Source: Limnoperna fortunei (lineage: Eukaryota; Mollusca; Bivalvia; Mytilida; Modiolidae). From it: a stretch of 64,000 bases of DNA. The position numbers and the translations under genes are program-made. The notes beneath the pieces were generated by a model. The model was not told the origin of the DNA, searched no databases, and was given only the letters and a program-made list of their open reading frames with translations. How positions within the stretch are numbered: position 1 is the first letter of the stretch; every line of letters starts with the position of its first letter. Where the stretch lies: contig OX104117.1 of the NCBI GenBank assembly GCA_944474755.1, positions 65,339,522 through 65,403,521 on the forward strand. Reading direction: 5' to 3'. Of the stretch, positions 12,101 to 27,100 are shown piece after piece.

Positions 12101-15100
12101 TGGTAAATACCCCGGTAACCCAAAAATAAATGTAGGTAAAGTCATAGTTTATGTGCAGTGCATGTCTACTCATCAGTAGATAGCTATTTATTCTGCAATC
12201 ACTATTTTATTACACAAATACAGATGTTAATGACATCTGACCTACATTGTTTGTACATGTACATTTTTTACCTTATTTTTTTAACCACACGCAATCGCCC
12301 AATGATTTCTGATCACATGTTTCACAGTACAAATAAATTATATATTTTCTGAAAATGTATGAAAATAGCTTTTGCCCTTGAATGCTAAAATACATTTTAT
12401 ATCAAAAAAGCGTGACAGAAGAGAATTACTAGACGATTTCTTGTTTGTGAGAATAATTGTAAGATACAAACATCGTATTCAATGTGGCCATTTGTACGGT
12501 TCAAATATAACAAAACCCACAATTTTATTATTAAAAACATTGTAAAGCATTTTTTAATTGCAGTGTGGAAAAACATTTATAACATAAATAGAAATTTGCT
12601 GCATATTTTTGATTGGTTTAAAACTTTTGGGTCATGTTTAATAGTAACAGTACTAAAATTGCATCAGAATATTGTTATTTTTGTTTATGCAAGTTTATAT
12701 GGCCAGAGAGATTTATATCAATCGAGGACATAGTCCGAGGTAAATGTATACAACTTGTATTGACTAAAGAGAAAGACTAATTTTTATATTATTGCCATTA
12801 GAATGATGACAATCACTATAATTTTGTAATTCTTCACATTTGCATCTAACATCACTGGTACTCAGTCAAGGAATATGTACAAATAAATTTCTAGAAATAA
12901 AACAACAATTACAGATACTGACAACACACAACAAAATTCATTTCCTGGTGAAAATAATAAAGTTCTGACAATCTGAAGTTATTAGAGCTGGAAACAGGCA
13001 TATAGATCTAATCTTATGTAAAACTTGATTGGCTGATTTTGAAACATAACCAGGGTATTTAATATTTTGTTCCATTTTAGTAACCACGCAATTCACAAAA
13101 GTCATTCCACAAATAAGCAGTCTATCTACCAAAGTAAAAAAAAAAATCACAAGATAAACACTGGACTAATTAAAAGACAGTAAAATTATTAAATAATATA
13201 TTATTGTATATATACCAAGTCTGAAGTGAATTCATGTACCGGTAGTATTTGTAAAGTTATTAGCAAGTTGAATGGAAACATACGGAAAAAATAAACAAGT
13301 GTGGACTGTGAGCACGCTCACAAAGCGATACCCCTGCTTCGCTTTCAAGTCCATTTATCTCCCCTTAATGATAATGGAGGTCAATAAAAATCCTTCATGC
13401 ACATCTACATATAATGTACTTCCTTTATGCCAAGTTTCATTTAAATTTCATCAAGCGGTTTAGGAGGACTTGCGCTTACAAGGGATGTGGACAGCCGTAC
13501 AGACAGGGTGATTCCTATATATCCGCAAACAAGTTTGCGGGAGTATAACTACTGGAGATAACATAAAATGAATGTAAGAAGAGTAATGTTTCTTATGCAC
13601 TGCACTTCTACTTATACCAACTGGAGTTTACATAAAACAAGTGTGGACTGTGAGCACGCTCACAAAGGGATACCCCCACTTAGATTACAAGTCTAATTAT
13701 CTCCCCTTAATAATATCCAAGGTCAATAAAAATCCTTCATGCACATCTACATAATGTACTTCCTTTATGCTAAGTTTCATTAAATTTCATCAAGTGGTTA
13801 AGGAGGAGTTGCACTTACAAGGGATGTGGGCAGATGGACAGACAGACAGGGTGATTCCTATATACCCCCTAAACAAGTTTGTGTTGTGGGTATAATGAAT
13901 GTAAGTAGAGTAATGCTTCTTAGGCACTGCACTTCCACTTATACCTACTGGAGATAACATAAAATGACTGTAAGTAGAGTAATGCTTCTTATAAACTGCA
14001 CTTCTAATTATCACCATATCTCTATTTACCAAGTGAATGAATCCAGTAGTTTTTAAGTACTTTTTCATATGAAAATAAAACTAAGGGAGATAACAAATAA
14101 TGTAGGTAGAGTAACAGCCCATGTGAACAGCACTCATCACGTTCTACTTAACCTCTAAGTCTGAAGTCAATGTTTCTACCGGTTTTCAAGATATGCTTCT
14201 TCCAAACTATGGCAGATGTACAAGCTAAGGCAGATGTAAGGATGGAAAAAGCAGAACTACATGCTACACTCTTCAGGCAACATAAAAAGATTAATAAGAA
14301 AACTCATTAATTGTTGATCAAACTATACATAAGATTTGTTTAAAAAAAAATCCTACTATAGTTTTAGCACATTTTGTTTTTGAACTTCATGGTTTCATAA
14401 TTTGTTAATCACGTCATCTTTCTGTGAAATTTATATTTCCGTAACAGTATCAAAGGTCAGTTTGTAAGTAAAAAAAGGAAGACAAAGAATAATAGGTTCT
14501 TTCATACGTTTTTGGAAAAGACTGGTTAATCTTTCACAAGTGATAGACATTTTTATGTCTTTTCGTGAGTGGAGCACAGCAAGTGTAAGATCACACTGGC
14601 TTTCCCAAAGGTGCATGAAAGTACCTATTTCTTCCGTAAACCAACAACTTTTACATCCCTATATCCTATAGACTCTCCGTTGTTTTAGACTCCATTGTCT
14701 CTGACATCCAATCAGAATGCCGGAAACAAGAACGTTGTTATGCTTCCATAAGAACGTTGTTGTTTCTCGCATTTTTATTGGATGACGCAGTAAGTACAGA
14801 AATCTGCCATTTACGGAAGAAACAGACTTGAACACTTGGGAAAACACTTATTAATCACTTTGAAATAGCAAACATACACACAAAGATCATAGTACTTTTG
14901 TGGTTCATACTGAGATTGAATAGTAGGATATGTCCTTAACAGAGTTCTAAACATAATTTTTTTACAGATTCGAAAAAGAGAAAGTACATGAACATACCTT
15001 TCAATAACATAACTAGTGCACAGTTACTTAATTTATTAGAAAATTTCTTCCTGAATTGGTTCAGTGGATATGTTGATTAAAAAAAAGTTAAAAGTACATT

Positions 15101-18100
15101 AAACTGTGCACTAAAGCTATAATGTGTACCAAAATACACTCTTAGTCTGTACAGGATATGTAACATAATGATGATATCAATCTCTTGAAACGAAACCACA
15201 ACTTAGTGCATACTTTTGTTTGTAACTGTATTTACAAGGACATTGGTCAAAAGAGTTCACACAATTTTAATTGTCACTATTTCTTGGAATCAAAGGAGAA
15301 GATATTGTTACAAAGGTAACAATGATAACTAGAGGCTTCCAGGAGCCTGTAATCACTCACCTGGAACCCAAATTACTTCAAATATATTTACATTTTTGCA
15401 ATTTACAGTTTCAGTTTAGTTGTTATAGCTTTTAAGTTGCTGTGCAAAAACTAAACATTTCTTCAAAAATTTCGGTTATATACAATAACTCCTACAAGGC
15501 ACCATCAGACAATATCTGAAAATTAAATGATTGGTAGACCTTGTCCTTTAGGGTAATTTAGAAATTTACAGTTTTACTCTAGGGTGTGTATTAGACTAAT
15601 TTATAATACAAAAGCTGATTATTTGTCCAAATTCATAATTAAAGGGCAATAACACCTATAAAGAGTCCTCTAGCAATTTTAGACTAAGCACTGATTTGTA
15701 GGCCTTGCTTTGCTGATCATTTGTGCAATTTACAGTTTCAAGCTAGCTGTTATAGTTTTCAAGTTACAGGACAAAAATGGAAAATTTCATAAAAAAAATT
15801 GTCATTTAAGGGCAATAACTCCTATAAGGAGTCATCTGACAATTTCAGACCGAATAAGTGAATTGTAGGGCTTTTATTGCTGATCATTTTTGCTATTAAC
15901 AGTTTCACTCTAGCTGTTATGGTTTTTAAGTTACAGGACAAAAACAGAAAATTTAATTTAAAAAATAGCATTTAAGGGCAATAACTCCTATAAGGAGTCA
16001 TCTGACAATTTCAGACCAATGCAGTGAATTGTAGGGCTTGTATTGCTGATCATTTTTGCTGTTAACAGTTTTACTCTAGCTGTTACAGTTTTTAGGTTAC
16101 AGGACATAAACGAAAAATTTCATAAAAAATTGTCATTTAAGGGCAATAACTCATAAAAGGAGTCATCTGACAATTTCACACCAATTAAGTGAATTGTTGA
16201 GCTTGTATTGCTGATCATTTTTGCTAATATAGTTTCACTCTAACTGTTATGGTTTTCAAGTTACAGGACAAAAACAGAAAATTTAATAAAAAATTGCCAT
16301 TTAAGGGCAATAACTCCTATAAGGAGTCATCTGACAATTTCAGACCAACACAGTGAATTGTAGGGCTTCTATTGCTGATCATTTTTGCTATGACAGTTTT
16401 ACTCTAGCTGTTACAGTTTTTAAGTTACAGGACATAAACGAAAAATTTCATAAAAAATTGTCATTAAAGGGCAATAACTTATATAAGGAGTCATCTGACA
16501 ATTTCACACCATAAGGTGATTGTAGCGTTTGTATTGCTGATCATTTTTGCTTTTTATAGTTTCACTCTAGTTGTCATGGTTTTCAAGTTACAGGACAAAA
16601 ACGGAAAATTTAATAAAAAATTGACATTTAAGGGTAATAACTCCTATAAGGAGTCATCTGACAATTTTAGACCAATAGAGTGAATTGTAGGGCTTGTATT
16701 GCTGATCATTTTTGCTGTAAAATGTTTCACTCTACCTCTTATAGTTTTCAAGTTATATTGAAAATACCAAAAATTTTGTCAAAAATCATCATTAAAGGGC
16801 AATAACTCCTACAAGAAGCCAATACACAACTTCACACTAATAGCAACTATTGTAGACCTTAATGTGCTGATCAATTTGAAATAATGGTTTTTTCTATAGC
16901 TATTATAATTTTTGAGATAATGATCAAAAACGTGTGTTGACACCCATGTTCTATTTTTAGTAACAGTGGCCATCTTTGTCTGTTGATCAACACCTTGGGT
17001 ACAAATTTGAAACTAAGAACCCTAAGGATGATTGTGGCCAAGTTTAAAAGAAATTGGCCCAGTGGTTTCAGAGGAGAAGATTTTTGAAAAAGTTTACGAC
17101 GGACGACGGATGCCAAGTGACAGCAAAAGCTCACATGGACCTTCGGTCCAGGTGAGCTAATAACAAGTTGACCTCTTTACACTGTTATATCTTAAATTAA
17201 CATAGCATAATACACTTTTTCTCTTAACATCTATTTAACTTTATTATATGCAGTTTAGTTGACTGGTATCTAGGTTTACACAAAATATTTTAAAATTCAT
17301 TACAAGTCAGTTTCCTCTAGAGCATTTTTTTTTTAAATTAGAAAAAATTTGATCTAGTGATAAGTGATATCGATACCACCATTACAGACAACTTTCAAAG
17401 GGGAATAACACATTTTTTTATGTGAAACCTTTTTTTTTTCAACTGACTGTGAACTTTGGAAGAACTTTCCAAAATCAGAAAGCTTCCTACCCACCTGCTA
17501 TGTAACAATATCTTTCAAGTTTTATTGAAATCTAATGCAAACTTTTATATATTATAAGGGAATGTCTTTTTGTTAAAATATATTATGGTTTTTGTCAACT
17601 CTGATCTTGAAATTTCTTCAAAATAAATAAACAGGAAACCAAATTTGGACGGAGGAACAGACTCATGAACAGACAGATAGACATGAGGATACCTATATAA
17701 AAATTTTAACTATCTGAAAATTTCAAGAAATAAAGTGACAAGGGACAAAACATTTTAGCAAAGATAAAAGTTTTTATATAACTGAAGTTTGAAAATTGTA
17801 TTAATTATAAGTTTATCAGTTTGTTTAGGGTGCAATCAAGCATGCACGTTTGTTTATTACAGTGAGTTTCTTCAATTCATGTCACGTTATCAGTAGAAAC
17901 TTGAGAGAGGAGAGATGCTTTTACAAAAGAAATATTAGAACAATTTTATAGGGTGTCGACAAATTTATAAGGGATCACAGAGAACTGCCTTAATCCAAAC
18001 ACTTTAAAGTAGTCACTGGACCATGAAATTGAGGTCAAGGTCAGGTGAAACCTATCAACTCTAGTTTTGAAAATATTTCAAGAAAATCTAAATTCTGCAC

Positions 18101-21100
18101 ACCTCCATTATGTGTTCAAATATCTTAACAAATATAAACATTGTAGCTTCAAGCTGTATGAGAAGATAGCTGGATGAAACATATACCCCTATATGGCATG
18201 CAACCTACAGTCCAAATATCCCCAATTTGATGAAAATTTAAGAAAATTAAAATCCTTTCATCCTGCATGCCTTCATTATGAATACAAACATTTTAATAAT
18301 GTATATCTTTTTATGTGCTACATCACACTTACATAGAAGGACCACAGCAAGTTATAAAGATAATTTATGTCTTTATATGTGGTACATCACAGTTACAAAG
18401 CAAGATCACAGCAAGTTAGATAATTTGTCTTTACATGTGGTACATCACATTTACAAAGCAGGATCACAGCAAGTTAGATAATTTGTCTTTATATGTGGTA
18501 CATCACATTTACAAAGCAGGATCACAGCAAGTTAGATAATTTATGTCTGTGTATGTTGTACATCATATTTACAAAGCAAGATCACAGCAAGTTGGTTGTC
18601 TGGGGTCCTGACTAAATATTCTCAATACCATAAGCAGAGTTCCGGTTCGAATATACAGTCAGGTCACCAGCAATGAATCCGGTCAAAATTTTGACAGGTT
18701 TGCAACATTCGTAATGCCTAAAAAATGACGTCAGTAATAACTGTAACTGACGTAATTCCGATACAAAGCATTATGACGAAACGTCCGACGTCCAGTACTC
18801 AAATTCAAATAAAAATACAGTTTATCAAAAGAATGCTTTTATAGATTTATGTTTGATTGTGGAAATAACTCTAAGGGAATGGTCAGTTTGACTCGAAAGC
18901 CGTAAACCAAGAAGCAGGTAACTACATTTTGTACTTTATTTAAATTGTATTCTGACAGAAATTTCCAACGCAGGAAAAGTTATCTAAAACATGGCAGTTT
19001 AAACAACAAATCAAACTGGGTAGTAAACTGGTGGTGACCTGGGGTTATATTTGAAAGTGAAGCTTGCATAAATGAAAAATATTGCACCAGAGAACCAGGT
19101 TAAGCAAGTTGGATAATTTATGTCTGTGTATGTGGTCGATCACATTTACAAAGCAGGATCACAACCAATCTCTAACAAAGGATACTGTGTATTCTACATC
19201 AACCACTATCACCTCAGTCACACCATTGGTTGACACCATGAAATATATCTCTAATGGCAGATAGGCCTCAAGTAAAAACCCATGATTTTGTATGTAAAAC
19301 CGAATAAAAAATATAAATAGACTATATAACAGTAAATAAGATATAATGTCCTTTTGAATACTGTTTTTTCGTTAAAAACATGTTATTTAACAAACACCAC
19401 AAGCAGACGTCAAATGTATTCCATGCAACTTACAGTCCAAATATCCCCAATTTGATGAAAATTTAAGAAAATTAAAATCCTTTCATCCTGCATGCCTTCA
19501 TTATGAATACAAACATTTTAATAATGTATATCTTTTTATGTGCTACATCACACTTACATAGAAGGACCACAGCAAGTTATAAAGATAATTTATGTCTTTA
19601 TATGTGGTACATCACAGTAACAAAGCAAGATCATAGCAAGTTAGATAATTTGTCTTTATATGTGGTACATCACATTTACAAAGCAGGATCACAGCAAGTT
19701 AGATAATTTATGTCTGTGTATGTTGTACATCATATTTACAAAGCAGGATCACAACCAATCTCTAACAAAGGATTCTGTGCATTCTACATCAACCACTATC
19801 ACCTCAGTCACACCATTGGTTGACACCATGAAATATATCTCTAATGGCAGATAGGCCTCAAGTAAAAACCCATGATTTTGTATGTAAAACCGAATAAAAA
19901 TATAAATAGACTATATAACAGTAAATAAGATATAATGTCCTTTTGAATACCGTTTTTTCGTTAAAAACATGTTATTTAACAAACACCACAAGCAGACGTC
20001 AAATGTATTCCTTGCAACTTACAGTCCAAATATCCCCAATTTGATGAAAATTTAAGAAAATTAAAATCCTTTCATCCTGCATGCCTTCATTATGAATACA
20101 AACATTTTAATAATGTATATCTTTTTATGTGCTACATCACACTTACATAGAAGGACCACAGCAAGTTATAAAGATAATTTATGTCTTTATATGTGGTACA
20201 TCACAGTAACAAAGCAAGATCACAGCAAGTTAGATAATTTGTCTTTATATGTGGTACATCACATTTACAAAGCAGGATCACAGCAAGTTAAATAATTTAT
20301 GTCTGTGTATGTTGTACATCACATTTACAAAGCAAGATCACAGCAAGTTGGATAATTTATGTCTGTGTATGTGGTACATCACATTTACAAAGCAAGATCA
20401 CAGCAAGTTAGATAATTTATGTCTGTGTATGTGGTACATCACATTTACAAAGCAGGATCACAGCAAGTTGGATAATTTATGTCTGTGTATGTGGTACATC
20501 ACATTTACAAAGCAGGATCACAGCAAGTTAGATAATTTATGTCTGTGTATGTGGTACATCACATTTACAAAGCAGGATCACAACCAATCTCTAACAAAGG
20601 ATTCTGTGTATTCTACATCAACCACTATCACCTCAGTCACACCATTGGTTGACACCATGAAATATATCTCTAATGGCAGATAGGCCTCAAGTAAAAACCC
20701 ATGATTTTGTATGTAAAACCGAATAAAAAATATAAATAGACTATATAACAGTAAATAAGATATAATGTCCTTTTTAATACTGTTTTTTCGTTAAAAACAT
20801 GTTATTTAACAAACACCACAAGCAGAAGTCAAATGTATTCCAGCAGAAACTGGGGATGATGTGTGGCAGAGGTTATATCTGGGAACCAGTTATGTTCTCT
20901 GTGCCGGAGAATAGATCACATTAGAGAGATAGATATTGTCTTTATATGGGTGGTACATCACATTTACAAAGTAGGAACACAGCAAGTTAGAAAGATAATT
21001 TATTGTACATGTCACAAACTTTCTAGTAGGAGACTAAAGCGCATCTCTTCAATCTTGAAAAACTTAATCAGAATACTGCGCCCACACATTTCTTGGCACA

Positions 21101-24100
21101 CTAAACCCTCTACCCACAAGTAACAGTACACAAGATATATTTAAAACAATATATCAACAAAATGAACAAAACTTGTTTATTAAAAGTAAAACTAAAATTG
21201 TTGGTTTTTAGGCAAAGAGGCTTTGTTAAACCTGATGAGAAGTGGTTTATAAATGGTGAACCTATTGAAATTTGTAATGATTTTGTGTACCTTGGAGTAC
21301 TCTTAAAGTACAATGGTAATTTTAATGACACACAAAAAATGTTATGTAATCGAGGCAAAAAGGCTTTTTTTAGTCTTTTTAGTAAAATCCAAGATGATTG
21401 CTTTAACACAGAAACTTTATTGTCACTATTTGACACATATGTAAAAAATATTTTGAATTATAGTTGTGAGGTGTGGGGCAACCACAAAGCAGCAGATATA
21501 GAAACTTTGCATCTGTCATTTTTGAAAAAGAGTTCTAAATGTAAAGAGAAGTAGCACAAACTATATGGTATATTTTGAATTGGGAAGGACACCACTATTC
21601 ATTGAGAGATATTGTAAATTAGTTAAGTACTGGTTTAAATTCTTAAACACTGATAACTGTATATTAAGTAGTTGTTACAAAGAAATGCTTGAATCAAGTT
21701 ATGTAAAACCAAACAGTAAATGGATTTGGTGTTGCCATATCAGAGACATTTTATGTAAATATGGGTTCCAATACATCTGATTGTCACAAAATGTAGAAAG
21801 TATTGATGTTTTAATCAGTTAATTTAGAGAACGAGTTTTAGATGAGTTTATTTGTGAAGCTGTCTCATTTTTTGATAATTCACCAAAGTGTCGTTTGTAT
21901 AGATACATTTATAATAGGTTTCAACTGCAATTTTATTTAGATAAACCTGTAAATTATAGATATAAGTCTTTAATTATCAAGGATCGTATACATGCTCATA
22001 ACTTATGTATAGAAACTGGTCGTTTTTATAATATAGACAGAAATGCTAGATTATGTACAATGTGCAACTGTAACTCTATAGAAGACGAATATCATTTTAT
22101 ACTTGAGTGTACAAAATATACAACGTTACCATTGAAATTTATTAAACCATATTACTAGCGTAACCCATCTGTATTTAAGTTAATTCAATTACTTTCTGTC
22201 AATAATATTAAAGAACTTAATAATTTAGGCAAATATTTGTTGTTAGCTGAGAAGGTTAGAAATTCTTGAACCATACTCCATATATCTATAACATATTAAT
22301 ATGTATTTGTATTGTTTATATTTATAATTATATTGTACATGTTTATTAGCCTATAAGCTGTATTGCTTTCGAAATAAAGTATTATTATTATACACGTAAA
22401 CAGCTTTAAATATGACAAACAGCAAGCAATAACTAAGCAACACGACAAGAAGAACAGCTACTATACCTATGGTATAAGGACAACACACATAATTACCTGG
22501 CACTAGAGTTAGCCCTGCAAAAATAGTCATAAAACCATATATCTGTAAGATATTTACTGATCTTATAGTTCTTATAAATGAACATTCCTAGAGAAGTCTA
22601 ACTGGGAAGTTTTATTTCCTGCATAAAATTTTGTCATTGTGAGTATTTGATTTTAGCAATTTTTCAGCCGTCTCATTGCATCCCGCTTTTATTGGAGGAG
22701 GAAGCTGGAGCACAACCCCTTACTTTCCGCAAGGAAAACTGGTCAATCCATGTCAAATAAGTTTGGAGTCAAACAGAAGAAGACTTCTGTGATTTTGTGT
22801 GGTTTGTTATACACCCTTGCTACTGTAAGCTGTATCAAAGTTCCTTACAAACTATTTTTATAAACACCATGTAAAAACTTTGTTATTTTTAACTTAAACA
22901 GCAATCATCATTAACATACAATACACAGTACCATATCTATGGGATAATATAAAACTTGTAAAACATTACAAATCCAATTGAAGACTTGGTCCAGTAATGT
23001 GATCCATCATAAACTTGGTCACTAGCACTGGGCTAAAATACATTCTTTTAAACAATTTAATTTATAAACTCAAAAAGCTTGTTAAACTTAACATCCTGTA
23101 AAACTTACTCTGCATTAAGAGATTTCTGTTTCTTAGATGGAGGGAACGAGTCTGGGGCAGACATTGGTCTCTTCCTGACGTTATTAGTAGGACTATTTCC
23201 GGTTTTGTGGTCCTGGTATGGTGTGATCCGATATGCTGTATCATTCTTACAGAGGTTCTTTAAAACTGAAACAAAAGAGTCTGCATTAGTTGTCATGATG
23301 ACAAGACTTGGGTGTATTACCATTTAAAAAAAAAAAATTGTTTGTTTTGTATTGGAGTGTAACAATGGAATTCTGGAACTTATGGACTTCCGACATCCTG
23401 GAGGGGTGGGGAAGCCAAAGTAGAGTGCTTTCAGCATCCTTTTTAATTTTAATAATATGACACTGAAGAGGACAAACTATTGAATGACTGATTGCCTACG
23501 ATCAAGCAAGCAATATTTCAGCTATATTCAGTACGAGAACAAGTTAATCTACAGGAAATAAAGGGGAAAAGATGGACTAACAGGAATAAAATTTTAATTA
23601 CCACCGGAAAAGTAGGAAGTGTTGTGTAGGGGCAGAGAATTTACCCTTTTGTAGCAGCTACAATGAGCCCACTCTTTTTCTAAATCACATACGAGGTCTT
23701 TATCATCCAGTTGGACAAATAACATTAATTTATTTAAAAAAAAACTATTGAGTATGTATGCCTTTGCTTAGTTAAGGTCTAATTTGACAACTGGTTACAG
23801 AGAATAAATTAAAATATATATTTAATGACAAAATGGGAGGATAGAAACTAAAATCAGACATCCTCCCTTACTTTTCACAAGTCAGACATAAAGATCATTA
23901 TATTGTGGCTTACCATTGCTGGATTCTTCTTTTTTATATAATGAAACAAAGGCAGATGTTTCATTTAACCAAGAGATCTGTACATTTCCTACAATAAAAT
24001 AGTAATACAGTTCATTACTCCAATGGATGTAACCAAATGTATTACCAAATTTGGCAATTTTTCAAAAATATCAAGGCATCCAGTTTTTATTGAGGGAAGC

Positions 24101-27100
24101 CTGAAAGCTGAAACATGAAGTACCCGTAAAAAACATACACCTTCAGTAGGACAGAAGAAATTTATTTAACAAGGCTTCTAACAGACCAACAAGAGTTGAT
24201 GAGGGAATTAAAATTCTGAATTCAAGCAAATGGTGCTGTAACCTTTTGGTCAAATGATGGAAAACTTTATGCAATCTTAATACAAAGGTAAAAGTCTAAT
24301 GGTTCATGTTTTGTCTTTAAGCTGTAATTATAATACATGTTTTTAAGCTGTAATTATAATACATCTTTTTTCAACTTTGTAAAAAAAACAGGAACCATTA
24401 ATTTATGGCCCAAAAGGATTTTATTCACAAAATCATATCAAAATTAAACCATGTTCCGTCTCCATATACAGTTTTGGGTCACTCACCAGTCAATTCATTA
24501 AATTCATAAAATATATGAGAGCATTATCTATGACAGTGTTTTACATTATATTTTAAAGAACATTGTTGCATGTAGAAGCTTTACAGAGTATTTAGTAAAT
24601 ACAAAGGATTCTCGACATCTCAGTAGTAATATGGCGTTGATGAATAAGTGGTTAGGAATTTAAATGTCACACCCTCAAATAAAAGATGTCAAAACCAAAT
24701 TCAATATGAAATATTTTCTTAACAGAATTAAATTTTATGATTGAATGGTTTGCATTATTATAAAATTTGAAAATTAAAATCTTGTATGTTTAGGCCATAC
24801 AGTTTGTATTGACATAAAGTAATATGAGTTATCTCCCATGAAACCAGTTATTTTGCATACAATTTATAATTTTCCTTAAATCTTAAACTTAAGTTGTCAC
24901 ATTAATGTCAATGATACTGTTTTAATAAAATGGTTCATTGCATCATAAAGCTAAAACTTTACAATTTTCTTTTAAATTTCAATATATTATTCCTGTAATA
25001 ATAGAAGTAACACTAATATATTTCAAAAACAAGAAAAGCCATACAAAAAATTGCATCACTTTCTCATAATGATTCAAAAAAAGAAAAAAAACATATTAAG
25101 GCATCTTATTTTACTGTTAAGGAAAATGTTTTGCAGACTTGTGAAAATACAAAAATAAAACCAAAACTGAAGAATTTCTTAGTATTGTTGATTTTGTAAA
25201 AAATATAAATGTAACTAATGGGAAGGTATTAAGTCTGAATCACTTTAAATTGCAATTGGGTTCTTACCAAAAGGAGAGAACAGCTGACACAGATCATCAG
25301 TCTTCCATTCTTTAGGAAAACTAACATGAAATACATGGTCTCGTTTAGGTTGCACTGTAAGTAAAGACAGAAAAAAGGTTCATTATAAACACATACATGG
25401 TCTAGTTTAGGTTGCACTGTAAGTAAAGACAGAAAAAAGGTTCATCATAAACAAATACATGGTCTCAATAAGGTTGCACTGTAAGTAAAAACAGAAAAAA
25501 GGTTCATTATAAATAAATACATGGTCTCGTTTAGGTTGCACTGTAAGTAAAAACAGAAAAAAGGTTCATTATAAACACATACATGGTCTCGTTTAGGTTG
25601 CACTGTAAGTAAAGACAGAAAAAAGGTTCATCATAAACAAATACATGGTCTCGTTTAGGTTGCACTGTAAGTAAAAACAGAAAAAAGGTCCATTATAAAC
25701 AAAATTTTAATCTTTAATTTACCGTAATTAAGGTCGTATTGTCCCTGTTCTAATTTTTCCGTTAATGTTAGTTAGAAAGGATTGGTGTGGATTATACGTA
25801 AATACAGACTTGAGAGTTTTTTTCACCCATTGATTGTTGTTAATGGAGGTCGCCATTTTGTTGTTGTGTTATATATGGTATTTTCGTACTATTCTAACAT
25901 TATTCTTTTACAAACTTCCATATCTATACGTTGTAATGATATTAATTTTTTCACTAAAATTATTTTAAGTAATATTATATTAATTATATAGGACGAATAA
26001 AAATTAAAACGGATACCATAATAGCGGATGTGTAACCTGTACTGCATTAAATGCAAATGGCGTCGTTATGTAACCTCAAGTGTTTGAAGATCGATGTTTT
26101 GATTGCAATCATTCTAGGATTAAAATAAAACTTGTAATCTTTTTGTTTTCTTTGGTTTCATTGATGAATGAAAGTTTACAAATTGTTTTGGTTTCGAGAT
26201 GTGTGATTATCCATTTTAACAACGATCAAAATAGACGATATGAGAATGCACTATAATTTTTTATTTAATTTACAAATCTCTAGTATTAATTAAAAGTGTA
26301 AACATAAATACTTCAAAAGAGAATAAATTAAATATTACATTAAAAACTTGTTAAAAAGTGCTGCCAAGTCGAAAATCGGATGACTTCATCTTGAGACGTT
26401 TTGTGAAAACTTGTATGTGTGGATTGTTCATGCATATAAGAATTTTTCCGCAATTTTTTGGTCTAAGAAAGGGGTGCGGACAATACATACACAGTTTTTT
26501 ATGGTACAATATTTATAGTATCTTAATAATTGGTCTAGGTTTCAAGGTTCCCACCAAGATTTTAATTTCAATTTCAAGGACTTTTCAAGCACTTTCAAGG
26601 TATTTAAAAAAAAGTCCTTTTGAATGGCATGACATCATCAGTTTCAATAACCAAAGTGAAATATTATTTTGAACTACAGTTAATTAAAGTGCTAGAGTGA
26701 TTTCACGTTATAATAGATGTATCATGATTTGAACCTTACTTGCAAATTGTCTTGCCCAGTTAAAGTTTACAATGAGACAGCAAAACTGTTAAAAATATAA
26801 ATGGGTAATATTTCAATGTAAAAACTTCCAGTTGTTTTCGTGATTTCATTAAATTCTTGCACTTTTCCCCTACTGGGAAAATAAAAAACCAAAATTCCTG
26901 TTCTTTTCCCGTTTTTAAGGTACTGTGGGAACCCTGAGGTTTGTGTTTTTGTTCTGCAAAAATCTACTGGTAACTTACCAATGCATTTAAAGATCTAAGT
27001 GAGATGTCTCTGTATAATTATTCAAAGTAAAAAACATATATTAATATACACTAAAGAATGCTGTACATGGTGAATTTCTTTATGGCTCACAACAATGTTA

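Noticed and set aside
12938..13150. Intronic 60-90 codon ORFs across PARN introns as nested genes
   Set aside because: They are AT-driven open frames with no domain, splice context or codon bias. The same applies to those at 26358, 43872, 46659 and 50552, apart from the exon parts listed.
20249..20683. 144-codon ORF with 20-residue repeats ([15 protein letters not shown])
   Set aside because: It follows from a 60-bp intronic repeat with length divisible by three; sister blocks have different lengths and no shared start context or domain.
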